Origin: Tectiglobus sp051009975
Lineage (GTDB): Bacteria > Pseudomonadota > Alphaproteobacteria > Rhizobiales > Hyphomicrobiaceae
Assembly (NCBI GenBank): GCA_051009975.1
Contig: JBPCWA010000051.1
Location: 1 to 8,893, forward strand
Direction: 5' to 3'
Length of the DNA: 8,893 nucleotides
The notes under the pieces were generated by a model. That model saw nothing but the letters and a program-made list of their open reading frames with translations, was not told the origin of the DNA and did not search any database. Every line of letters begins with the position of its first letter. The stretch's first letter is position 1. Positions 1-5,991 of the stretch are shown here, one piece after another. A program made the translations under genes and the position numbers.

Positions 1-54
1 CGTCCGGACTTCGGGCTCGTCGCGCTGATCGTTGATGCCGAGGATCTCCGTTGA
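1..54 (+). CDS. possible 3' end of an upstream gene (17 codons)
   Basis: Reading from base 1, this frame gives 17 residues ending DFGLVALIVDAEDLR and then TGA at 52-54. The mix of hydrophobic and acidic residues is protein-like, but the piece is far too short to identify. The gene, if real, starts outside the window. The TGA overlaps a TTG codon at 51-53 that opens the next frame, which would be a TTGA stop/start overlap. It could equally be noise. Confidence 0.2.
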   Translation, partial: RPDFGLVALIVDAEDLR

Positions 55-218
55 ACGAGCCGAAACAAACCTTTCGGAAACTTGCGGCCAAGGAAGACGT
101 GCTTGCCTACTTCGAGGTGTGTGCCAACCGGAAAGCGTGTGCCAGAGCCAATTCAGCCGAGAGACGCTCAGAGAGGCTCAGTGTTCCCAGCGACATGCAC
201 GACGTATGGCCAAGCTAA
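51..218 (+). CDS. hypothetical small ORF, 55 aa, TTG start
   Basis: This short frame opens with TTG at 51, overlapping the preceding TGA, with a GAGGAT stretch about 5 nt upstream that could serve as a weak ribosome-binding site. The predicted peptide starts MNEPKQTFRKLAAKEDVLAY and stays charged and soluble. It is richer in Lys, Glu and Ala and less odd than the overlapping frame that starts at 32, whose N-terminal part is Cys/Arg-rich. I recognise no family and see no membrane segment or metal motif. It overlaps the start of the next candidate (206-433) by 13 nt in another frame. The two could therefore be pieces of one frameshifted gene, but that is inference. Confidence 0.2.
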   Translation: MNEPKQTFRKLAAKEDVLAYFEVCANRKACARANSAERRSERLSVPSDMHDVWPS

Positions 219-433
219 AAAGTGACCCACAGGGAAGAGCCCTAGAGGTGATTGAGCGGCGGTCGAACGGTGAGGCTTGGTCGGACATCGCAGACGGCAA
301 GGACTACATGGGACCGACGATTGTGAAGGTTGCGAGGTTCTTTGAGAAGAAGGGCGACGCCATCTTTGGTCGAGAGGGGGGGCAGGGACCAAGGTTCTTG
401 ATGGAGCCGCCCAGTAGAGGAATAAGGGTCTGA
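206..433 (+). CDS. hypothetical protein, 75 aa (gene or remnant)
   Basis: From the ATG at 206 this frame encodes 75 residues with no close start signal: I see no good Shine-Dalgarno just upstream. Codons from about 247 to 375 favour G or C in third position, as a real gene here would. The middle, residues about 14-55 (beginning LEVIERRSNGEAWSDIADG), reads as amphipathic helices. It vaguely suggests a helix-turn-helix of the kind found at the end of recombinases or transposition proteins. The last 20 residues are low-quality Gly/Arg/Pro sequence that runs into the repeat region, as if a genuine end were lost. I do not recognise the family. A longer version starting at 32 adds an implausible Cys- and Arg-rich N-terminus. 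Confidence 0.35.
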   Translation: MAKLKSDPQGRALEVIERRSNGEAWSDIADGKDYMGPTIVKVARFFEKKGDAIFGREGGQGPRFLMEPPSRGIRV

Positions 434-536
434 TGCTGAGACGCATTACTTGAAACAGCATCGTTAACATCGTCCACGTCGATCGTGACGAAGTCAATCG
501 GATGCGTGATGTTGGAGTGTTGAGCCGTGCATACGA

Positions 537-589
537 AGGCGACCCCACCTATGGCTGAAGAGTTTCGGAGATCACACGAGGGGTCGCCT
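537..589. repeat. inverted repeat, 10-bp arms, in repeat copy 1
   Basis: AGGCGACCCC at 537-546 is the exact reverse complement of GGGGTCGCCT at 580-589, with 33 bases between. The arms are G/C-rich and would form a stable stem in DNA or RNA. No T-run follows, so it is not an intrinsic terminator. The same arms recur in repeat copy 2, so they belong to the repeat unit. Confidence 0.6.
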
Positions 590-687
590 GGGGTGCTGCA
601 ACGCACGGACTAGAAGAACAGCACCGCCAGCATCGTCTACTTCTTATGGCACGAAGTCAACCGAGGATGCGTGAGTATACGAAGAAG

Positions 688-747
688 GACGACCCCGCCG
701 ATAGTTGAGGGTAACCAGGGAGGGAAACTCAAGGATCAGGGGTCGCC
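688..747. repeat. inverted repeat, 9-bp arms, in repeat copy 2
   Basis: GACGACCCC at 688-696 and GGGGTCGCC at 739-747 are reverse complements at 8 of 9 positions, with 42 bases between. This is the copy-2 counterpart of the stem at 537-589, slightly decayed. Retention of both arms in two diverged copies suggests that the stem was part of the ancestral element. Confidence 0.5.
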
Positions 748-877
748 AAGGTTCAGGCTGAAGTCACATGAATGCTGTTACGCAACGCCAATGTACAGCA
801 TCGCTAACATAGTCCATGTCGATCCCGGCAAAGTCAATCGGATGCGTGATGTCACATGAACCAACCCAGTATCGTCT

Positions 878-1120
878 TCAGTACATTGCTGCCCAAACGA
901 GTACGGCGATGCCGATGGTGACCATGGTTAGTTCTTAGCCTCTGAGTGAAATCACTTCCTGGGTTTGGATGCGGTTCTTCTGGAAGTACAGGTTGCCGTG
1001 TCTGTCGACGCCCAGGTTGTCCAATTCATCAAGACTGATCGATCGCACACCCTTTGCGAGGTTGTTCAAATCGTTCGCCGGCAATATCAGCAATGAAATG
1101 CTCGAAGTGAACGCCATCAA
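878..1120 (-). pseudogene. small membrane-anchored protein, split by an in-frame stop
   Basis: Read on the minus strand from 1120 (TTG) or 1117 (ATG), this frame gives about 60 residues. The second half, ISLDELDNLGVDRHGNLYF and onwards, looks like a genuine folded domain with an LDELxxLGVDxxGxLYF pattern. A TAA at 937-935 ends it. The same frame then continues as ELTMVTIGIAVLVWAAMY before TGA at 880-878, a near-perfect single membrane segment. My recollection is that small alphaproteobacterial hypothetical proteins combine a GVDxxGxLYW-type motif with a C-terminal membrane helix. On that basis I read this as one gene broken by a nonsense change. No convincing ribosome-binding site precedes either start; a GTG at residue 27 is another possible start. 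It could instead be an intact 61-aa gene ending at 935, or chance. Confidence 0.45.
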
Positions 1121-1398
1121 CTGGCGTCGGTGCGACCTATCGAGCGTCGCTGCAGGCTATGCTGTGTCGCAATAGGATTGAACGAAAATGAGCTGCATGT
1201 ATGCTGCCTTGCTCGGCCTTCTCTTCTAGCGTTTGTGCCACCTGGAATGTGGCCACGATCAGCGAGAGTATTTGGTCGGGCGGTGCTGGTAGTGGATTGG
1301 GTGACGTTGCTGACGCATTTGTCGGATCGCACGATCGGTTGCGTCAATGGATGAGACGCAGCTGATGACGCAGCTGATATAGTCTATGAGTGGTTTGA
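1121..1398. other. non-coding stretch upstream of ccrM
   Basis: I see no convincing gene here. Open frames exist on both strands (1130-1354 plus, 1117-1347 minus), but their products are Cys/Arg-rich or low-complexity and show no domain. The stretch must hold the promoter of ccrM unless ccrM is transcribed from further left. I find no GANTC site in the last 100 bp and no clear TTAA-N7-TTAA box of the CtrA type. The only distinct structure is the 12-bp tandem duplication at 1355-1378. Confidence 0.5.
1355..1378. repeat. 12-bp perfect tandem duplication before ccrM
   Basis: GACGCAGCTGAT occurs twice without a gap (1355-1366 and 1367-1378), ending 20 bases before the earliest ccrM start and 35 before the ATG. 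Each copy holds the palindrome CAGCTG, so two palindromic centres lie 12 bp apart, a little over one helical turn. This could be a paired operator or simple slippage; the sequence alone does not decide. Confidence 0.75.
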
Positions 1399-1413
1399 GT
1401 GAGTAAGGTGTCG

Positions 1414-2583
1414 ATGAAAACTATTTCGGCGAGTAAACATCAGGTGCAGCCAAGGCTCCCCGATATCAATCAATTTCTTGTTGGTGATTGCTTGGAAAAG
1501 TTGGCAGACTTGCCGGATGAAAGCGTAGATCTGGTTTTTGCAGATCCCCCATACAACTTGCAGCTCGAGCGCGATCTGCTCCGTCCAAACAATACCATCG
1601 TCGATGGAGTCCACAATGATTGGGACAAATTCCAGGACTTTGCGGCCTACGACAAGTTCTCGCGAGTCTGGCTGGAACAGTGTCGCCGTGTCCTGAGGCC
1701 CAACGGCTCGATCTGGGTGATAGGTTCGTATCATAACATCTTTCGAATTGGAGTCGCACTGCAGGATTTGGGGTTTTGGCTGCAGAATGATGTCATCTGG
1801 CGCAAAACGAACCCGATGCCCAATTTTCGCGGTAAGCGATTTACCAATGCCCACGAGACCCTGATTTGGGCCGGGCGATCGCAGTCGTCTCGCGTCACGT
1901 TTAACTACGAAGCATTGAAGGCCGCCAACGATGATGTTCAAATGCGGTCTGATTGGCTGTTTCCGGTATGCACTGGTCCTGAACGCCTCAAAGATGCGCG
2001 TGGTCGAAAGGCCCACCCGACGCAAAAGCCAGAAGCGCTTCTACATCGGATAATTGTTGCATGCACTCACGCGAACGACATTGTTCTCGATCCATTTTCG
2101 GGGACCGGGACAACAGCGGCCGTTGCAGAGAAACTTGGTCGACGGTGGATTGGCATCGAGCGTGATCCCTCCTACGTGGAAATAGCACAGGTGCGGCTCG
2201 GACGTGTAACGCCGTCTACACCGGATGACGTCGCACCATTTCCCGCGAAACGGGCCGAGCCGCGCGTTCCGTTCGGCACAATCGTCGAACTCGGCATCCT
2301 CGAACCCGGAACGCGCCTTTTCGATGAACGCCGCCGCCATCGCGCAGAAGTAAGGGCAGATGGCACGTTGGCACTTAAGAACGGGCACGACGCAGCGCGT
2401 GGATCTATCCACCGGCTTGGCGCGCACGTGCAGGGTAAGTCGGCGTGCAATGGTTGGACATTTTGGCACTATGAGGTCGAAGGGAAACTGAAACCGATTG
2501 ATGCTCTTCGTCAACGGGCGCGAGATCAGTTGGGTTTGACACTTGGTCATTCGCCGCGTGTGGTGCTGTCAGATGGCGTGTGA
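1414..2583 (+). CDS. ccrM: CcrM-type GANTC adenine-N6 DNA methyltransferase
   Basis: The enzyme transfers a methyl group from S-adenosylmethionine to adenine in GANTC, acting in the cytoplasm. In alphaproteobacteria this orphan methylase marks replication state and controls cell-cycle genes. The frame shows beta-class motif order: catalytic DPPYNL at residues 44-49, the HPTQKP stretch at about 201-206, and the SAM-binding DPFSGTGTT at 226-234. The C-terminal third (about 280-375) carries the extra domain typical of CcrM, including CNGWTFWHYE at 345-354. Length (389 aa) is slightly above the usual 360-380. I chose the ATG at 1414 because TAAGG lies 5 nt upstream; an in-frame GTG at 1399 would add five residues. 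Family assignment is very safe; GANTC specificity is inferred from the family. The MFS gene follows after 11 nt. Confidence 0.96.
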   Translation: MKTISASKHQVQPRLPDINQFLVGDCLEKLADLPDESVDLVFADPPYNLQLERDLLRPNNTIVDGVHNDWDKFQDFAAYDKFSRVWLEQCRRVLRPNGSIWVIGSYHNIFRIGVALQDLGFWLQNDVIWRKTNPMPNFRGKRFTNAHETLIWAGRSQSSRVTFNYEALKAANDDVQMRSDWLFPVCTGPERLKDARGRKAHPTQKPEALLHRIIVACTHANDIVLDPFSGTGTTAAVAEKLGRRWIGIERDPSYVEIAQVRLGRVTPSTPDDVAPFPAKRAEPRVPFGTIVELGILEPGTRLFDERRRHRAEVRADGTLALKNGHDAARGSIHRLGAHVQGKSACNGWTFWHYEVEGKLKPIDALRQRARDQLGLTLGHSPRVVLSDGV

Positions 2584-2594
2584 CGGAGGGCTAA

Positions 2595-3944
2595 GTGACT
2601 GCGGACAAGCCTAACCGGACGCGGCGTCAGCATTCAGTTGCCGGTGCCACCCTCTCTGGTGACACGACCGCCGGTGAGGATGTTCAGATTCCGATGTCAA
2701 CCACCGTGATGGCGCTCGGCCCATTCGCATTGGGTTACTTTCTTTCATATTTGTTTCGAGCGGTAAATGCGATCATTGAAAGTGATTTAGTCGCCGAGAT
2801 CGGCCTGGGCCCAGCTGAACTCGGTTTAGTCACAGCAGCCTATCTTGGTGCGTTTGCGCTTTTTCAATTGCCGCTTGGAGTCCTTCTTGATCGGTTCGGT
2901 CCCCGCCGGGTGCAGTTTTCACTTCTGACGATCGGCGCGATCGGCGCATTGTTGTTTGGTCTCGCGGATGACGTTGTAACTTTGGTAATCGCCCGATCGC
3001 TGATTGGCCTTGGTTTTGCCGGTGGACTCATGGCAAGCTTCAAGGCTGTCGTCATTTGGGTGAAAGAACCGAGGCGGGCATTAGCCAATGCGGTCGTGAT
3101 GTCGGCCGGCGCAATCGGCCTGCTTCTCGCGACTGCTCCGATGGAACTCGCCACTCAAGCTGTCGGTTGGCGGAACGTGTTCCTGATCTTGGCCGGGATT
3201 ACGTTGTCATTCGGCTTAGTCATTTTGTTCCTTGTACCGGAACGCCACGCAGCGACACGCCCTGCGCCGATCGGTCGGCAGATTTGGGAACTTGGTGGCA
3301 TTTTCCGCGATCGGGCGTTCCTTGCTCTCGGTCCACTTTTGGCAACCACCGCGGGCAGTCATATCGCAATCCAGACACTTTGGGCAGGACCGTGGTTTCG
3401 GGATGTGGCTGGATTTGATCGTGACGGTGTAGCCACATATTTGCTTATCATGGCTGTCGCTTTTTTAGTCGGCATTTTGGTGACAGGCGCAGTCGCTGAT
3501 TGGCTGGTGCGTCGTGGTGTAGGAATACTGACCGTGATGATTGTTGGTGTGATTCTTTTTCTTTTTTCGCAGGTCGGCGTCGTGATGAACGTCACCAGTG
3601 CAGCGATGCTACCAATTTGGGTGGTGTTCGGCATGTTGGGCCAAGTTATCATTCTCGCGTATCCTTGGCTTTCAAGTTATTTTGGCGCGGAACGGTCTGG
3701 TCGCGCGCAAACAGCCGTCAACCTCTTGATCTTTGCGACGGCCTTCGCCATGCAATATGCTATGGGCGAGATGATCGAACTGTTTCCTATCGGGGCTTCC
3801 GGAAATTATGCTCCTGAAGCGTATCAAGTCGCTTTCGGTGTTGCGCTTGGCCTGCAGATACTCGCACTACTTTGGTATTGGGCGAACGCTGGCGCATTGC
3901 GACTCCCCCAATCGAGTGACAATATTCAACCGGTCGCGAACTAA
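2595..3944 (+). CDS. major facilitator superfamily transporter, 449 aa
   Basis: An inner-membrane secondary transporter of the 12-helix MFS type. The GTG start is chosen because GGAGGG lies 4 nt upstream (2585-2590). An ATG at residue 34 would drop a charged N-terminal tail of about 35 residues. Hydrophobic segments run from about residue 38 to 430 with a longer central loop near 215-240. The signature loop after helix 2 is GVLLDRFGPRR (95-105), and a related ADWLVRRG (301-308) sits at the equivalent place in the second half. An RSLIGLGFAGG stretch (134-144) fits helix 4. The substrate cannot be read from the sequence. The gene starts 11 nt after the ccrM stop, so the two are probably cotranscribed, and it ends at a terminator. 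Codon use looks like its neighbours. Confidence 0.9.
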   Translation: MTADKPNRTRRQHSVAGATLSGDTTAGEDVQIPMSTTVMALGPFALGYFLSYLFRAVNAIIESDLVAEIGLGPAELGLVTAAYLGAFALFQLPLGVLLDRFGPRRVQFSLLTIGAIGALLFGLADDVVTLVIARSLIGLGFAGGLMASFKAVVIWVKEPRRALANAVVMSAGAIGLLLATAPMELATQAVGWRNVFLILAGITLSFGLVILFLVPERHAATRPAPIGRQIWELGGIFRDRAFLALGPLLATTAGSHIAIQTLWAGPWFRDVAGFDRDGVATYLLIMAVAFLVGILVTGAVADWLVRRGVGILTVMIVGVILFLFSQVGVVMNVTSAAMLPIWVVFGMLGQVIILAYPWLSSYFGAERSGRAQTAVNLLIFATAFAMQYAMGEMIELFPIGASGNYAPEAYQVAFGVALGLQILALLWYWANAGALRLPQSSDNIQPVAN

Positions 3945-3949
3945 GAGCG

Positions 3950-3980
3950 ACTGACAGTCAATTGATAGTCAGTGGTTTTT
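3950..3980 (+). terminator. intrinsic terminator after the MFS gene
   Basis: ACTGAC at 3950-3955 pairs with GTCAGT at 3968-3973. After one A/A mismatch the stem continues with four more pairs, one a G-U wobble, around a small loop. GG and five T follow (3976-3980). It starts 6 nt after the transporter stop. The right arm covers the mutY stop codon (TGA on minus, 3969-3971). No T-run exists on the minus strand, so it should act only on plus-strand transcription. Confidence 0.65.
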
Positions 3981-5072
3981 GAGTGCATGTGCTATTATCT
4001 TGCGCATCACCGTAGGCAACGCTTGACGATCGATTTCTGCTCGCGGAACCCATCGGCAACGCGCACTGTCGGCCCAAAACGTCAGGTGCGCATTGGGGGG
4101 CACAATGGCGCGGTAGACGGTAGTCTCAAGCCGGAAATGAGTGAAAGTGTGGACAACTGGCCCAGGTACTTGCCACCAATTTGAACGGACGGGCGCGGCC
4201 CCTTTGGCGTCATCGGCTGAGATAAGATCCTCTTGCCAAGGGGTAGATGGTACCTCAAGCATACGCGCCAGTAGACCTGTGTCCGGTCGCTGCCTCAGCA
4301 AGAGTGCACCGTCCTCCGCTAAGGCCACGAATGAGTAGCCAAAACGTGTGGGGCGCTCGGGTTTAACGCTCTTTGCCGGCAGGCGTGGTGCAATCCCCCG
4401 TGCTTTGGCCACGCATTGGTCTTGCAAAGGACACATCAGGCACGACGGTCGCCTGGGCGTGCAGATCGTAGCACCGAGATCCATCATGGCCTGCGCGAAA
4501 TCTCCGGTCCTCTCCGTCGGCGTCAACGTGCTCGCGAGATCCTTGAGGATAGATTTGGCTTGCGGCAATGGTTCCTCGACAGCAAACAACCGCGCGACGA
4601 CGCGCTCGACATTGCTGTCAACTGGTGTGGCTCTTCTACCAAATGCAATCGCCGAGATTGCAGCGGCCGTGTAGGGGCCAATTCCGGGGAGCTGCTCGAG
4701 TTGACGTTCGCTTTGAGGGAAATGTCCTTCGAACTGCGAGGTGATGATCTTGGCGCAGTTATGAAGATTCCGCGCTCTAGAGTAGTAACCCAGACCTGCC
4801 CATGCTTGCAAAACGCTCTCTTCGTCTGCCTCGGCCAAAGCCTGAATATTTGGCCAAGCTGCAACAAAGCGGTCGAAATAGGGGATCACCGCCTTGACCG
4901 TCGTCTGCTGCAGCATGATCTCACTAAGCCACACCAAATAGGGATCCGCATGCTCTCCCGTCTGGTAGCGCCACGGCAGATCCCGACGCTCACTGTCGTA
5001 CCAATCCAGTAGACGTGGAGCAGTTTCACTACCGGCTCGCGCCTCGTGTTGCGAATTTGCAACAATGCTCAT
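3969..5072 (-). CDS. mutY: A/G-specific adenine DNA glycosylase MutY
   Basis: Base-excision repair enzyme that removes adenine mispaired with 8-oxoguanine, preventing G:C to T:A changes. Of 367 residues, the N-terminal glycosylase domain (about 20-225) shows LSEIMLQQT with catalytic Glu51, the helix-hairpin-helix LPGIGPYTA (128-136) and catalytic Asp152 in VDSNVERV. An iron-sulfur loop has four cysteines at 204, 211, 214 and 220 in the standard C-x6-C-x2-C-x5-C spacing. The C-terminal NUDIX-like domain (about 245-360), which reads the 8-oxoG strand, includes HTFTHFRL (308-315). All key residues are present and the length is normal. The ATG is supported by a GGAG on the minus strand (bases 5085-5082) 9 nt away. 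It is divergent from the DUF721 gene with 46 bp between and convergent with the MFS gene. This placement matches the conserved alphaproteobacterial order. Confidence 0.97.
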   Translation of the reverse strand: MSIVANSQHEARAGSETAPRLLDWYDSERRDLPWRYQTGEHADPYLVWLSEIMLQQTTVKAVIPYFDRFVAAWPNIQALAEADEESVLQAWAGLGYYSRARNLHNCAKIITSQFEGHFPQSERQLEQLPGIGPYTAAAISAIAFGRRATPVDSNVERVVARLFAVEEPLPQAKSILKDLASTLTPTERTGDFAQAMMDLGATICTPRRPSCLMCPLQDQCVAKARGIAPRLPAKSVKPERPTRFGYSFVALAEDGALLLRQRPDTGLLARMLEVPSTPWQEDLISADDAKGAAPVRSNWWQVPGPVVHTFTHFRLETTVYRAIVPPNAHLTFWADSARCRWVPRAEIDRQALPTVMRKIIAHALKNH

Positions 5073-5118
5073 CGGATAGGTCTCCGGGATCGCCGCGAAT
5101 CATCTTTGGAATGGTACG

Positions 5119-5811
5119 ATGGCTCGGCGATTCTTGAAATGGGGGGCAATCGTGAGCCGGATCGTTAGCCAATCCTACAGCAATCAAAGGACTATGCAGA
5201 GAGGAAGGAGCGTTCGCGGAAGTCGCGCACGCGCTGTTGGTGCATTTGTACCACAGATTGCCAAAAAATCATTTCAAAGGTTTGGTTTCTCAACAGCTTC
5301 TCTGCTGACAGACTGGTCGACGATTGTGGGACAAGACGTTGCGGCGCTCACACAACCTGAGCGCCTCAAGTGGCCCAAACCCGCGCGCTCGCATGATCCA
5401 CAGGGGCACGCTGAGGATGCAGGCCGTGGTGCCACGCTCACGATCCGGGTCGACCCGGCCCATGTTCTCGAAATTCAATATCAGCAGAAGCAGATCAAAG
5501 AGCGTTTGAATGCCTATTTTGGCTACGCTGCGGTTGCGGAGTTACGATGGATTCAGGTGCCGCTGGGACAGGTGGCGGACGCACTTGGGCCTATGCTTCA
5601 TGCTCACACAAGATCGTCGGAAAAGAAAGTTCTTGGGGATAGCCAGTTAGCCAAGGCAGCGACAGGGGCATCCGTTGATTGTGATCAAGCACACACGATT
5701 GCAACCGAAACGTCAGATCGATTATCGAAAGCGCTTGCGCGACTTGCAGAAAACGTGCGCGGAGAATCGATTCGAAAGTTGCCCATCGTCAAAGAACTGA
5801 CCACATTGTGA
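5119..5811 (+). CDS. DUF721 / DciA-like protein
   Basis: DUF721 proteins include DciA, the factor that brings the replicative helicase DnaB to DNA in bacteria without DnaC or DnaI. The recognisable domain spans about residues 42-148. It starts AFVPQIAKKSFQRFGFSTAS, continues through LLTDWSTIVGQDVAALTQPERLKWP, and ends in a strand-helix pair (ATLTIRVDPAHVLEIQYQQK, then a helix to ELRWIQV). This matches a KH-like fold. A charged insert of about 20 residues separates the two halves. The 80-residue tail has no recognised domain, as is usual for alphaproteobacterial members. The start is uncertain: ATG 5119 has GGA 8 nt upstream, while GTG 5152 and ATG 5194 would remove 11 or 25 basic residues that are not part of the domain. 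The helicase-loader role is inferred from the family. Confidence 0.85.
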   Translation: MARRFLKWGAIVSRIVSQSYSNQRTMQRGRSVRGSRARAVGAFVPQIAKKSFQRFGFSTASLLTDWSTIVGQDVAALTQPERLKWPKPARSHDPQGHAEDAGRGATLTIRVDPAHVLEIQYQQKQIKERLNAYFGYAAVAELRWIQVPLGQVADALGPMLHAHTRSSEKKVLGDSQLAKAATGASVDCDQAHTIATETSDRLSKALARLAENVRGESIRKLPIVKELTTL

Positions 5812-5845
5812 TGGCACGTCGCATGCGTTGTGATCGCACGTCGCA
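5806..5845. repeat. 18-bp direct repeat, 22-bp period, after the DUF721 gene
   Basis: TTGTGATGGCACGTCGCA at 5806-5823 and TTGTGATCGCACGTCGCA at 5828-5845 differ at one base and are separated by 4 bp. The 22-bp period puts both on the same face of the helix. The first copy includes the DUF721 stop codon (TGA, 5809-5811). No T-run or long stem suggests a terminator. The placement, about 135-150 bp before dsbA copy 1, would suit a pair of protein-binding sites, but a recent duplication is equally possible. Confidence 0.75.
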
Positions 5846-5991
5846 GCAAAATGCACCGAATTGCCTTATTCCCGCAGCCTTGTTGCAGTGCTACCCCGAA
5901 ACTCAGACGAGCTGATCTACGGCTTAGTCACCTCTCAGATCATCAACCGTTCAGAGTTATAGAAGCAGCAAGTGATTAAATGGAGTTGTCA

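Larger units (their letters stand above)
432..860 (+). repeat. three degenerate copies of a ~160-180 bp unit
   Basis: Three imperfect copies lie head to tail. The unit begins with tgctg-NN-acgca at about 432, 592 and 771. It then reads cagcatcg (456, 628, 796), a gaagtcaa core (about 490, 653, 830) and gatgcgtga. In copies 1 and 2 it closes with the arms of a GGGGTCGCC inverted repeat. Copies 1 and 3 match over 57 bp without a gap (456-512 against 796-852), 50 of 57 bases identical by eye. Copy 2 lacks 9 bp inside this core and has a 2-bp insertion after gaagtcaa. Copy 3 stops after about 852, where unrelated sequence begins. Copies 1 and 3 translate to similar peptides (NIVHVD..xVNRMRDV), and two of their seven differences are silent. 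I know of no named element with this sequence. Confidence 0.65.

Noticed and set aside
432..589. Insertion sequence with terminal inverted repeats
   Set aside because: No transposase frame and no target-site duplication visible; the inverted arms recur as part of the tandem unit.
168..606. Minus-strand ORFs of 100-126 aa
   Set aside because: Ser/Arg/Pro-rich products without domain character, overlapping the repeat array and the better plus-strand frame.
432..860. CRISPR array
   Set aside because: Only three long, strongly diverged units with no short identical repeats or uniform spacers, and no cas genes nearby.
1117..1354. Opposed ORFs on both strands upstream of ccrM
   Set aside because: Products rich in Cys, Arg and Thr with no recognisable motif; no ribosome-binding site; likely chance open frames.
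1384..2550. Minus-strand ORFs up to 213 aa
   Set aside because: Antisense shadows of ccrM, which has all catalytic motifs on the plus strand.
4416..5012. Plus-strand ORF of 198 aa
   Set aside because: Shadow of mutY; the minus frame holds the glycosylase active site and iron-sulfur cysteines.
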